Below, piece by piece: positions 28,724-36,909 of a stretch of 64,000 nt of DNA. The DNA is taken from assembly GCF_031199965.1 (NCBI RefSeq), contig NZ_CP133605.1, positions 4,814,501-4,878,500 on the forward strand. The letters are read 5' to 3'. The notes under the pieces are model-generated. The model did no database searches, was not told where the DNA came from, and worked only from the letters and a program-made list of their open reading frames with translations. Made by a program: the position numbers and the translations under genes. Source of the stretch: Paenibacillus sp. D2_2. GTDB taxonomy: Bacteria > Bacillota > Bacilli > Paenibacillales > Paenibacillaceae. The stretch's first letter is position 1. Every line of letters starts with the position of its first letter.

Positions 28724-29059
28724 TTATAGTTCTCTTGCTGGCTGGGGCTTCTCCTTTACTAGATTTGGATACCGCTTTTTTAAATAATCTACCTGTGCTT
28801 TCAGGTAATCTCGCTCTTCTTCGACACTTCCAAACGACGTACGTGGACGTCCCTTCAGTGGATTTACTTCACCTTTACTCTTACCAAGTGACTCACCGTT
28901 TTTCCACTTCTTCACCCAAACCTTTAGCTGCGAACAATTACGAATTCCCTCTCGTTCGGCCACTACCTTGTAACTTGCAGAGCCTTTCAAATAAGCTTGG
29001 ACTGCCTTTAATTTGAATTCTTCAGTATATGTGTTGAATGTTTGTCCCTTTCTAGCCAT
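28724..29059 (-). CDS. IS3-family transposase, OrfA (HTH protein)
   Basis: 111 residues with an N-terminal helix-turn-helix of the transposase_8 type (YTEEFKLKAVQAYLKGSASYKVVAEREGIRN) and a C-terminal heptad region. The sequence A-AAA-AAG at 28781-28775 (minus strand), in the zero frame as TTA AAA AAG, is the classical IS3 slippery heptamer for programmed -1 frameshifting into orfB. Start behind GGAGGGGAT. Confidence 0.9.
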   Translation of the reverse strand: MARKGQTFNTYTEEFKLKAVQAYLKGSASYKVVAEREGIRNCSQLKVWVKKWKNGESLGKSKGEVNPLKGRPRTSFGSVEEERDYLKAQVDYLKKRYPNLVKEKPQPAREL

Positions 29060-29136
29060 AAAATATCCCCTCCAAGTGTCACTCCAACCTCCATCTTAAC
29101 ATGGAGGTTTTTTTGAGTGTCTACTTGAAGGGGATA

Positions 29137-29418
29137 ATACCATTTTGCAGGTTTTTTCTTTAAATCAGCGTTCTATGGCCTAAAAAGATGCACTTTTGCA
29201 GTTTCCGTTGCCTGACACTAATCTCTAGCCTCATTTTCTGCCCTCGATCTATGACATCAAACTCTAGCCCCATTTTCTGACCTCGACTATAATCTCAGGC
29301 TCTGGCAACTCAGCACGCCACACTTCCCACCTAGCCTAACTTCTCCACTATACTCTTGTATCACGTAACCCAATTCCACCTTCACCTTACTCCTCATCCA
29401 AGCTAACAGGGATGTGAA
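29137..29418. other. Intergenic region with short repeats, right of the IS
   Basis: No gene seen. It begins with the right half of the palindrome split by the IS, then AAAAAGATGCACTTTTGCAG (29187-29206), then two tandem-like copies of CTCTAGCC-CATTTTCTG-CCTCGA around 29223 and 29263. No clear terminator for the downstream end of the synthetase gene was found. Confidence 0.4.
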
Positions 29419-31194
29419 TTACTGAGCACGCTCATTTATTTTTCCTTTCATCATTGAAATGAAAGCATACAATTCATACTGCTCCTGCTCCTTCTGGCCG
29501 TATGCACGAACCTGCACGTTCCCTGCGGCAATCTCCGCATCGCCAACGATGAGCATATAAGGAATTTTCTGCAGCTGTGCCTCTCGGATTCTATAACCCA
29601 GCTTCTCATCGCGCGAGTCCACATCGACCCGAATTCCAGCATCTTTCAAGCGTTCACGCAATTCGTTGGCGTAAGCGGCATGAACCTCGGCTACAGGAAT
29701 AACTACTGCTTGCACAGGTGCCAGCCAAATCGGAAAGGCCCCTGCATAATGCTCAATCAATATACCGAGAAAACGGTCGATAGAGCCGTAAATCGCGCGA
29801 TGCACGACGACTGGAGTCTGCTTATTATTCTGCTCATCCACATAGGAGAGCCCGAACTTCTCCGGCATTTGAAAATCCAGTTGGATTGTGCCACACTGGT
29901 GGCTGCGATTGAGAGCATCCTTGATATGAAAATCAATCTTCGGCCCGTAGAAGGCCCCGTCCTCCGGATTCAAACTATATTTCAGTCCCGATACTTCAAG
30001 CACCTTCAGTAGCGCCGCTTCCGCTGCCTCCCACTGTTCATCGCTGCCCATTGAATCTAGAGGCCTAGTCGACAGTTCTAACGAATACTCGAAACCGAAA
30101 ATTCCGTAGATCTCCTTGATCAGATCGATCGTATGCATAATCTCCGCCTCAATCTGTTCCGGCGCCACAAAGATATGAGCATCGTCCTGACAGAAAGTCC
30201 TTACCCGGAACAGGCCATTTAGCGCCCCGCTAAACTCATGACGATGAACTTGACCGAACTCGGCATAACGGATCGGCAGATCTCTATAAGAATGCAGGCT
30301 GTTCTTGAACATCAGCATATGCCCTGGGCAGTTCATCGGCTTAACAGCAAAATGATGATGATCTAGTTCAGAGAAATACATATTGTCGCGATAGTGATCC
30401 CAATGCCCGGATTGCTCCCACATATGGCGGTCCATCATGAACGGTGTACGAACCTCCTCATATCCATACTTCAGCAAGAACTCCCGTGACAAGCTCTCTA
30501 GTTCATTGCGCAGAACAGTACCCTTGGGCAGATAGAACGGCATGCCGGGAGCCTCATCCGCGAACATAAACAATTGAAGCTGCTTGCCGAGCTTACGGTG
30601 ATCCCGTTTCTGAGCCTCTTCCTGCCACTTCAGATATTCATCTAGCTCCCGTTTACTTGCAAATGCTACCCCATAAATGCGCTGCAGCATCGGCTTCTGG
30701 CTATCCCCCTGCCAATAAGCCCCGGACACATTCAATAGCTTGAAGAATGGCTTGGATCGGAGCAAATCCCGTGCAACACTCTGGGCTAATTCCTCACCAT
30801 GCTCACCCGAGTCCGCTGCACAGCCTCCTGGAAGAATATCCATATAGCCTCCCTGCTCAAAAATAACAACAGGCTCATCTATAGCTCCTTCTTTGAGCCA
30901 CTCTACCTTCCAATGCTCTCCCTTCGCCTCGAACAGTTGAATCGCCTCGACACGGGAGCAATGGCGACAATTCGCAGGTTCTTCCTGAGCAACAATCTGC
31001 TTCATGCCTTGTTCAATCTCTGCTACATCCTCCTCAGTAATTGGGCTCGCAGCGTCAAAATCATAGTAGAAACCTTGTGGAGTATCCGCGAACATCCCCA
31101 GTCTTACACCTTGAATCCTGTGCTGTACGGCTCTCGCCATCAGCATTGCAGCATATCTTCTTCCTAATACCTGCTTCGAAATTGGACTACACAT
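29419..31194 (-). CDS. thrS: Threonyl-tRNA synthetase, TGS-less and with degenerate editing site
   Basis: 591 residues against about 640 for the usual enzyme. The N-terminal TGS domain is absent; the protein begins in the editing (SAD) domain. The class II core is intact: motif 1 around ELESLSREFLLKYGYEEVRTPFMM, motif 2 VHRHEFSGALNGLFRVRTFCQDDAH, motif 3 HRAIYGSIDRFLGIL, zinc ligands in KPMNCPGH and the anticodon domain APVQAVVIPV. In the editing domain the conserved HxxxH is replaced by RYAAM and the DxCRGPH region reads DILPGGC, so the Ser-tRNA hydrolysis residues are lost. It is probably an inducible second enzyme like Bacillus ThrZ. Ribosome binding site AGGAGTG; preceded by three T-boxes. 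Confidence 0.92.
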   Translation of the reverse strand: MCSPISKQVLGRRYAAMLMARAVQHRIQGVRLGMFADTPQGFYYDFDAASPITEEDVAEIEQGMKQIVAQEEPANCRHCSRVEAIQLFEAKGEHWKVEWLKEGAIDEPVVIFEQGGYMDILPGGCAADSGEHGEELAQSVARDLLRSKPFFKLLNVSGAYWQGDSQKPMLQRIYGVAFASKRELDEYLKWQEEAQKRDHRKLGKQLQLFMFADEAPGMPFYLPKGTVLRNELESLSREFLLKYGYEEVRTPFMMDRHMWEQSGHWDHYRDNMYFSELDHHHFAVKPMNCPGHMLMFKNSLHSYRDLPIRYAEFGQVHRHEFSGALNGLFRVRTFCQDDAHIFVAPEQIEAEIMHTIDLIKEIYGIFGFEYSLELSTRPLDSMGSDEQWEAAEAALLKVLEVSGLKYSLNPEDGAFYGPKIDFHIKDALNRSHQCGTIQLDFQMPEKFGLSYVDEQNNKQTPVVVHRAIYGSIDRFLGILIEHYAGAFPIWLAPVQAVVIPVAEVHAAYANELRERLKDAGIRVDVDSRDEKLGYRIREAQLQKIPYMLIVGDAEIAAGNVQVRAYGQKEQEQYELYAFISMMKGKINERAQ

Positions 31195-31231
31195 TTCAAT
31201 ATCACTCCTAAAAATTTATTGTTATATGAAC

Positions 31232-31548
31232 AAAAGAGCCCGCTGTCCGCATAGGGACGAGCGCGCTCGTGGTTCCACCCATATTCAATCCGCTAACAGC
31301 TTACCTTTAGCGAATCCTTATGATTTCTGTAACGGGAATTCCCGGCAATCCTTACACTCATACTGCTGTTTTGCACCGGCACTCTGCTTCCAATACAAGA
31401 GTTGCATTGGGTTATGTTGCTCGGTCGATCGCAAGCATGATTTCAAAATCGCAGCTACAAGGCGGTAAATTCTTACTTCCTCCATAGGGGCTTTCAGCCT
31501 GGACCCCATTCTCTGGCATGGTATCTATAAGCACTCTTGTCCTTGATC
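31232..31548 (-). promoter_or_regulatory. T-box riboswitch 1 (proximal), threonine-type
   Basis: Minus strand: stem I closes with ACAAG/CTTGT-type arms, candidate specifier ACC (Thr) at 31464-31466, T-box GGGTGGAACCACGAGC at 31265-31280, then the terminator GAGC-CGCT-GTCC / GGAC-AGCG-GCTC (31236-31268) with T-run. It is slightly longer than the other two copies by an insert around 31360-31420. Confidence 0.92.
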
Positions 31549-31565
31549 ATCGCTTATATGAAAAT

Positions 31566-31832
31566 AAAAAGCGCTCTGTCCGCAAAGGGACGAGCGCGCT
31601 CGTGGTTCCACCCAAGTTCAATCCGCTAACAGCTTACCTTTAGCGAATCCTTATGATTTCTGTAACGGGAATTCCCGGCAATCCTTAAACTCATGCTGCT
31701 TCAGTCAATCCGATCGCAAGCATGATTTCAAAATTGCAGCTACAAGGCGGTAAATTCTACTTCCTCCATAGGGGCTTCCAGCCTAGGCCCCATTCTCTGA
31801 CATGGTATCTATAAGCATTCTTGTCCTTGATC
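31566..31832 (-). promoter_or_regulatory. T-box riboswitch 2 (middle), threonine-type
   Basis: Near-identical to its neighbours. Candidate specifier ACC at 31749-31751, T-box at 31598-31613, terminator at about 31569-31601 followed by T-run on the minus strand. Confidence 0.92.
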
Positions 31833-31851
31833 ATCGCTTGTATGAAAATAA

Positions 31852-32116
31852 AAAAGCGCTCTGTCCGCAAAGGGACGAGCGCGCTCGTGGTTCCACCCAA
31901 GTTCAATCCGCTAACAGCTTACCTTTAGCGAATCCTTATGATTTCTGTAACGGGAATTCCCGGCAATCCTTACACTCATGCCACTTCAGTCGATCGACCT
32001 CATGCATGATTTCAAAATCGCAGCTACAAGGCGGTAAATTCTTACTTCCTCCATAGGGGCTTTCAGCCGGGACCCCATTCTCTGACATGGTATCTATAAG
32101 CATTCTTGTCCTTGAT
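31852..32116 (-). promoter_or_regulatory. T-box riboswitch 3 (distal), threonine-type
   Basis: First element of the transcript. Candidate specifier ACC at 32033-32035, T-box at 31883-31898, terminator at about 31855-31886 with T6. Three in-series elements mean that uncharged tRNA-Thr must antiterminate three times before the synthetase is made. Confidence 0.92.
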
Positions 32117-32173
32117 TCAAGCTTTTGTGATACAACAATACTAAGCAACACAGCCGGAAATGTCAACAGCTAC

Positions 32174-32497
32174 TTAGCCTATCTTTTCATAACGAATAGC
32201 ATACGTCGTATCATTAGCAGGATTGAATTGAATATACACATTCACTCCAAACTCGTTGCCATCTTTTGTTCTGATCCACAGTTTGAATTTCTCTTCGACC
32301 TTGTCGGATGCCAAATATGAACGGCCTACATGCAAATAATCTATAATATCCGCCTGATAGTGACGCTGAGTCTCTTTGACAGCGATTGTCCCCCATTTAG
32401 CGTATTCCGGAACTGCCGCGCTCACTGGGGTAAGAAGAGAAAACAACAAGGCGATCGAAGCTAACATAGTCCCAGTTAATCTTACCATTGGTCTCAA
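32174..32497 (-). CDS. Secreted DUF3889 protein
   Basis: 107 residues. Signal peptide MRPMVRLTGTMLASIALLFSLLTPVSA, then a short domain PEYAKWGTIAVKETQRHYQADIIDYLHVGR...EKFKLWIRTKDGNEFGVNVYIQFNPAND, which matches the DUF3889 pattern (YhdC/YqzG of Bacillus). Function unknown. The start region has AGGGGAGATGC. It ends about 60 bases before the first T-box. Confidence 0.82.
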   Translation of the reverse strand: MRPMVRLTGTMLASIALLFSLLTPVSAAVPEYAKWGTIAVKETQRHYQADIIDYLHVGRSYLASDKVEEKFKLWIRTKDGNEFGVNVYIQFNPANDTTYAIRYEKIG

Positions 32498-32774
32498 ACT
32501 AGCATCTCCCCTTTATCATTTATGATTCCTAGTTTTAGAGTGCCTTAACTCCTGTAGCGTTATTCCCACAAAAATGATCGTAGCTGGAACGCACAGCCTG
32601 TCATAACGGACAACACGGACGCTTAGAAGGGGAATTTCGAAAATTATGAAATCTTCCGGACATGTTTGCATTAACGCACCTATTTTCTTAGGATACTATA
32701 TTGGATAAAAATTCTTCTGAATAAAATGAACTTTTTCCGCCCCTGATGACTCTTATAAGTAGAGAGGTGAAGGC
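32498..32774. other. Divergent upstream region of the DUF3889 and sigma-factor genes
   Basis: No gene seen. The sigma-factor gene has GAGAGGTGAAGGC just before its start. No operator could be recognised with confidence. Confidence 0.35.
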
Positions 32775-33422
32775 ATGAATGTGGCTCGATTGGTGAAAAG
32801 AGCAAAAAAGAACAATAAAGAAGCACTAATGCAATTAATTATGGCAGAACGAGATGCCTATTACCGGCTTGCTCTCACCTATATGGGAAATGACCATGAT
32901 GCGATGGATGCCATGGAGGATATGATCGTTGCTGTATACGAGAAAATTGACCAACTCAAGAAGGAAGAAGCCTTCTATAGCTGGAGTAAGACGATTCTGG
33001 CCAATTGCTGTAAAGGGTTGCTACATAAGCGAAATAAAGTAGTACTGATAGACGATTGGGATAGAGGTCATGCTCATAGGAACGAAAACGAGCCCATTTA
33101 TACGAAAGATGCTCCAGATACTTCCAAGGCAGATCCTTCCCCATTGAGTAGTCTTGCCTTGCTGGGAGCGCGCGCTTCGATAGGCGGTCTGGCTCCAGCC
33201 GATGATCCTTACCGTCACAGCGATCAACAAATGGACATCAATACAATGCTGCTCAACTTAAATGAGCAACAGAAAGAAGCCATACAGTTAAAATATTTAC
33301 ATGATCTTGACTACCAGATGATCGCTGACATCACGCATGTATCGATCGGTACTGTTAAATCAAGAATCTTTCAGGGATTGAAGAAGCTGAGAGAGCACTT
33401 CGGAGGTGATGTTAATGAATAA
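32775..33422 (+). CDS. ECF-type RNA polymerase sigma factor
   Basis: 215 residues. Sigma region 2 (YYRLALTYMGNDHDAMDAMEDMIVAVYEKIDQLKKEEAFYSWSKTILANCCKGLLHKRNK) and region 4 (LNEQQKEAIQLKYLHDLDYQMIADITHVSIGTVKSRIFQGLKKLREHF) are clear. Between them is an unusually long linker of about 60 residues (TKDAPDTSKADPSPL..). The downstream gene overlaps its end and encodes a membrane protein with the layout of an anti-sigma factor, so the pair probably forms a signal-responsive switch. Confidence 0.9.
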   Translation: MNVARLVKRAKKNNKEALMQLIMAERDAYYRLALTYMGNDHDAMDAMEDMIVAVYEKIDQLKKEEAFYSWSKTILANCCKGLLHKRNKVVLIDDWDRGHAHRNENEPIYTKDAPDTSKADPSPLSSLALLGARASIGGLAPADDPYRHSDQQMDINTMLLNLNEQQKEAIQLKYLHDLDYQMIADITHVSIGTVKSRIFQGLKKLREHFGGDVNE

Positions 33423-34704
33423 CATAGAGAAGCAGCTTGCTGAAGAAAAGATGCGTATGGAGTCCATTACAGCACCAGAAGAATTAGAGACGAGATTGAG
33501 GACCGCGCTGAATGCCGTCCCGCCGAAAAGAACAAAACGAATCTCCCCGGTCTGGAAAATCGCAGCAGTTGTTGTGCTGGTAATAGCGATATGTGGAAAT
33601 AACTATAATGCGTTTGCCTATTATGGTAAGCAGCTATTCGGATTCGACGAGCTGATGGAGGATAATCTGAAACAGCTCAATGACAAAGGCATGGGACAAA
33701 TCATTGAGAAGAAGACTACTCTGATCGACGGTACGGAGTTTGTGATCGATGGCATAATGACAGATGCTACCCAACTGATCATGTATTACACCTTATCCAA
33801 TCCGCACGGATTTGATCAGAATGACGATCCGATCAGACTATATCGAATCAGCGGCTTCTGGACCAACTCCTTTGCGGCAAGCGGAACATCAATCATGAAT
33901 GAGAAGCATACTGAGATTAAGGGTACGATGACCTTTGACAGTGTGAGTCCGTTCGCCAAGAAATTAACTTTGCATTATAGCCAACCAGTTTCTTCAAATG
34001 GCCAAATGTCGGATGACATGATTTCTTTTCCATACAATCCGAATCAAGCGCTTCAAACGCAACTCAGGCAATCGATCAACAAGACGCTTAAAGTCGATAA
34101 AGGCTCTCTGACATTCCAGTCGATTACCGCTACGCCTACGCAAACCGTTATCAAAGGAACGATGCAGGTGGACAATTATGATCGGGTCTCTAACGTACTG
34201 GACGGAATCGAGCTAAGAGCCAATGGAATTGTAATTCCGATCAAAGGCTACGGGTCAGGTTCTTCATTAGGAGGTAAGAAATTTGATCTTCGCTATGATG
34301 CGTTGCCGGAAAAGGTGCAAACCTTAGAACTGGTGATGAAGCAATTTGTAGGGTATCAATCTCTGGACAAGAAGCTGTCTCTTGAGACGATAAGTGCTGA
34401 ACCGTTCAAAATGGACGGCAAGGACTTGTGGATTAAGGACGTATCCATCACCGCCGAGAATGTCGAGATTACAATTGCCACAGAAGATGATGTCATGCTG
34501 GATGGTGTATCTATTGAGACTCAAGGCGAAAATACGCCATTACAAACGACGGTTAGGCAAGATCTCATTAAGCAGGCCGATGGAACGATTCTAAAGGAAC
34601 GTACCCTGCTCTTTGATACGAAGAATAAGCCCGAATACCTGCTAATCAAAGGAATGCACTATATGAAAACCTACAATAAAGTGATTAAGATCCCTGTTAA
34701 ATAA
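33415..34704 (+). CDS. DUF4179-type membrane protein, probable anti-sigma factor
   Basis: About 429 residues. A short cytosolic N-terminus, one membrane segment (VWKIAAVVVLVIAICGNNYNAFAYYG) and a large extracytoplasmic part with FDELMEDNLKQLNDKGMGQIIEKKTTLIDGTEFVIDGIMTD, characteristic of DUF4179 proteins found next to ECF sigma genes. The ATG at 33415 has GGAGG at an eight-base distance and overlaps the sigma stop; earlier in-frame starts (33406, 33409) lie on the ribosome binding site. Followed by a bidirectional terminator. Confidence 0.83.
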   Translation: MNNIEKQLAEEKMRMESITAPEELETRLRTALNAVPPKRTKRISPVWKIAAVVVLVIAICGNNYNAFAYYGKQLFGFDELMEDNLKQLNDKGMGQIIEKKTTLIDGTEFVIDGIMTDATQLIMYYTLSNPHGFDQNDDPIRLYRISGFWTNSFAASGTSIMNEKHTEIKGTMTFDSVSPFAKKLTLHYSQPVSSNGQMSDDMISFPYNPNQALQTQLRQSINKTLKVDKGSLTFQSITATPTQTVIKGTMQVDNYDRVSNVLDGIELRANGIVIPIKGYGSGSSLGGKKFDLRYDALPEKVQTLELVMKQFVGYQSLDKKLSLETISAEPFKMDGKDLWIKDVSITAENVEITIATEDDVMLDGVSIETQGENTPLQTTVRQDLIKQADGTILKERTLLFDTKNKPEYLLIKGMHYMKTYNKVIKIPVK

Positions 34705-34726
34705 ACGATATAGCTAATTAAATAGT

Positions 34727-34758
34727 AGAGCGAGCCGATGAATCGGCCCGCTCTTTTG
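34727..34758. terminator. Bidirectional terminator
   Basis: AGAGCG-a-GCCGAT pairs with ATCGGC-c-CGCTCT (one mismatch), followed by TTTT on the plus strand and A/T-rich sequence on the other; lies between the convergent anti-sigma and ABC genes. Confidence 0.85.
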
Positions 34759-34774
34759 TATCCCTTCATTTAGC

Positions 34775-36494
34775 CTAACCAAGTAATACAGCCTGCTCTC
34801 CCTCTTCTCCCGATCCCACAGCTCTTGAAAATATAGACTATGTTGGAGCAAGTATTCGAAGGTGCCATCATCTACAACGGCACCGTCCCTTACTAACAGA
34901 ATCCGGTCCACATGCCTTACAAAATCAAGCCGATGGGCAATAATGAGCAGCGTCTTCTCCTTGAACATATCCAGAATTGTATCCATAATCTTATGTTCGG
35001 TAATATTATCAAGAGCCGAGACGGGCTCATCGAGTATGACTAACTCTCTTTGTTGGGCCATGATTCTGGCAAAGGCGAGGCGCTGTCTTTCCCCACCGGA
35101 TAGCTTGATTCCTTTTTCACCGACCATCGTATTAAGCCGTTCCGGAAGACTGAGTACTTTGTCTTTCAGAAACACCTGATCCAGCAACTCGTAAATCTGC
35201 TCATCAGACATTTCCTGATCGAATGCGATATTGCCGCGGATCGTCGTATCGAAGATCGGTGCATCCTGAGGAATGTACGATACATGATCATATAAACTGT
35301 TCAGCTTGATCCGGTCGATATCCAGCCCGTCGACGAGTATGCTGCCCGACTTCTTCTTAGTAGCCCCAGCATTAATTTGACGAGCGTAGATTTGCCGCTG
35401 CCGCTTAAACCGACGATGGCGACGGAAGTTCCTTGCCGTATATTAAATGTGACCTGATCCAGCAACCTCGTATTTCCGTAATCGAAAGACACATCCTTGA
35501 ACTCAATCTGCGCGGATAACTTTCCTACTTCCACACCGTAATTTAAATTAATATCTTCTGGCGCATTTATGAACTGCTCGAGGCGTGTATACGCCACCCG
35601 ATTCAGCTTGTAATCCACGTAAACCACGTTAAATATCGCAACGGGTGTATACACTTGATCGATGAACATGATCAATGCAACAATTACCCCGATAGAAGTA
35701 CTGCCGGCCAAAATTTGCTTGAACCCGAACACTAAAACTGCTATTTTCAGTAAATTGACGATAATTGCAAATATAGTAAAAAACGCCTCATGAATCATTC
35801 TGATCCGGCAGTTCTTGGCCACAATATCCCCAGCCGTAACGGTCAGTCTCTCAATTTCCTTGTCATAGCGTTTATTCAACCGAAATACGACCAACTCCAT
35901 AAACCCGCGGACCGAATACTTGGCCATCTTCTCCTGGCTTTCCAGTAGCGAGGACTTAATCCGATACAACATTCGCAGCAATAAATTGGTCACCAGGAAG
36001 ATAACGATATAGCCCACTGCAATAACCAACATGATTTTCACATTATAAAAACTAATGAACAGCAGGCTGAATAAAATCGTCGGCAGTAGATTATGAAATA
36101 TTTCTAGGTAAAAAGAATAAATAATGCTACTCCCGGCGGAGGCACCGTTCTCGATCACCTTAATCATTTGCCCAGTTCCTATGTTCTGATAGGCGGTGTA
36201 ATCCATTTTCGAGACCTTCGTAAGGGCCATGATCTTCAGCTTCTCAAATATGCCGTTAGACAAATACACCTGCGGATATTCGATCAGATAATTCAAGACA
36301 GTTACGCTTAGTAAAATGCAGCCATACAGTAAAATTAACCGCAGTACTTCATTCAAACTATGGAATAGAACCGCTTGGTCGATCAGTTCTTGAAATAATC
36401 GGATTCCATAGGCATTCAGAAATTGGACCAAACACCCCATCATGATATATATCAATATCGTCCGTTTAAATAGAGAAAAACACTTTTTTAACAA
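34775..36494 (-). CDS. ABC half-transporter (membrane domain + ATPase; two frameshifts), attenuator-controlled
   Basis: About 573 residues when restored. Membrane domain of about six helices (residues 1-310), then an ATPase with Walker A GLSGSGKSTLVKLMLGLL, Q-loop SYIPQDAPIFDTTIRGNIAF, signature LSGGERQRLAFARI, Walker B LVILDEPVSALD and switch His AHRLDF, so it can work as a homodimeric exporter. One base is missing near 35355 and another near 34799; after the second the protein ends REKREEQAVLLG with stop at 34775. It starts with TTG at 36494 behind GGAGGTAGG. The leader carries a short peptide gene and competing stem-loops (36518-36763), as for drug-inducible exporters. Confidence 0.82.
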
Positions 36495-36517
36495 CTTAAC
36501 CTACCTCCAATGAGTCC

Positions 36518-36651
36518 AAAAAAGCCAAGGAAACCAGCTTCAGCAAGCAGAAGAAGGTAAGCAATGTCTACTGACATCCCTTTACCCGTTCCATTCACTA
36601 TAGCTATGGTGTCCTTGGCTTAATTTAAAAGTATGACAATCTAAAGACACC
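36518..36651 (-). promoter_or_regulatory. Terminator/antiterminator pair ahead of the ABC exporter gene
   Basis: Minus strand: AAGCCAAGGA (36612-36621) pairs with TCCTTGGCTT (36522-36531) followed by T6, an intrinsic terminator with an ~80-base loop ending 25 bases before the start codon. The upstream arm overlaps AAGGACACC (36608-36616), which can instead pair with GGTGTCTTT (36643-36651) over nine bp, an antiterminator. GTCTTT can also pair with an earlier GAAGAC (36666-36673), a possible anti-antiterminator. Confidence 0.65.
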
Positions 36652-36733
36652 GTTCAAAGTTTCTAGTCTTCATGGGATCAAAAGGGCGCAGAACCCCCTT
36701 GATAGCTGGTACGCGTGTTACCCAGCCCGAGAA

Positions 36734-36763
36734 CTAGTTACTTCGAACGATACGGGTTGCCAT
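36734..36763 (-). CDS. Nine-residue leader peptide of the ABC exporter transcript
   Basis: ATG at 36763 behind GAGGTGAAGAG encodes MATRIVRSN and a TAG stop. It lies between the promoter and the competing stem-loops, the arrangement known for ribosome-mediated attenuation of antibiotic-responsive genes (for example bmrB-bmrCD in Bacillus). Expression is inferred from the good ribosome binding site. Confidence 0.55.
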   Translation of the reverse strand: MATRIVRSN

Positions 36764-36793
36764 CTCTTCACCTCATTTTTGTAGATTAATCTT

Positions 36794-36822
36794 ATTATAT
36801 CTGTTCCTTCCAGCTCCTACAA
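36794..36822 (-). promoter_or_regulatory. Promoter of the attenuated ABC exporter transcript
   Basis: On the minus strand TTGTAG (36817-36822) and TATAAT (36794-36799) are 17 bp apart. Transcription would begin about 20 bases before the leader-peptide start. Confidence 0.65.
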
Positions 36823-36862
36823 CAATGCTATTCCCGACCCTACTGCCCTTTTAATCAAATAA

Positions 36863-36890
36863 AAAAGAACGGCCGAAGCCGTTCCTCCAA
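36863..36890 (-). terminator. Terminator of the alpha-glucoside operon
   Basis: Seven-bp stem GAACGGC / GCCGTTC with loop TTCG, followed by TTTTTT on the minus strand, 20 bases after the GH13 stop. Confidence 0.88.
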
Positions 36891-36909
36891 TCTTACTGAT
36901 CCTTATGAG

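Larger units (their letters stand above)
27852..29136 (-). mobile_element. IS3-family insertion sequence
   Basis: About 1.28 kb. Ends are imperfect inverted repeats, CCCCTGTCAAGTAGACAT on the left and CCCCTTCAAGTAGACACT read inward from the right, flanked by ATA on both sides (27852-27854 and 29134-29136), a likely 3-bp target duplication. It holds orfA and orfB in the IS3 arrangement. Confidence 0.85.

Noticed and set aside
31226..32320. Several plus-strand ORFs of 77-84 residues with repeated text (ERARGSTQVQSANSLPLANPYDF)
   Set aside because: They are the complement of the three T-box leaders; the similarity comes from the repeated RNA elements and no ribosome binding sites are present.
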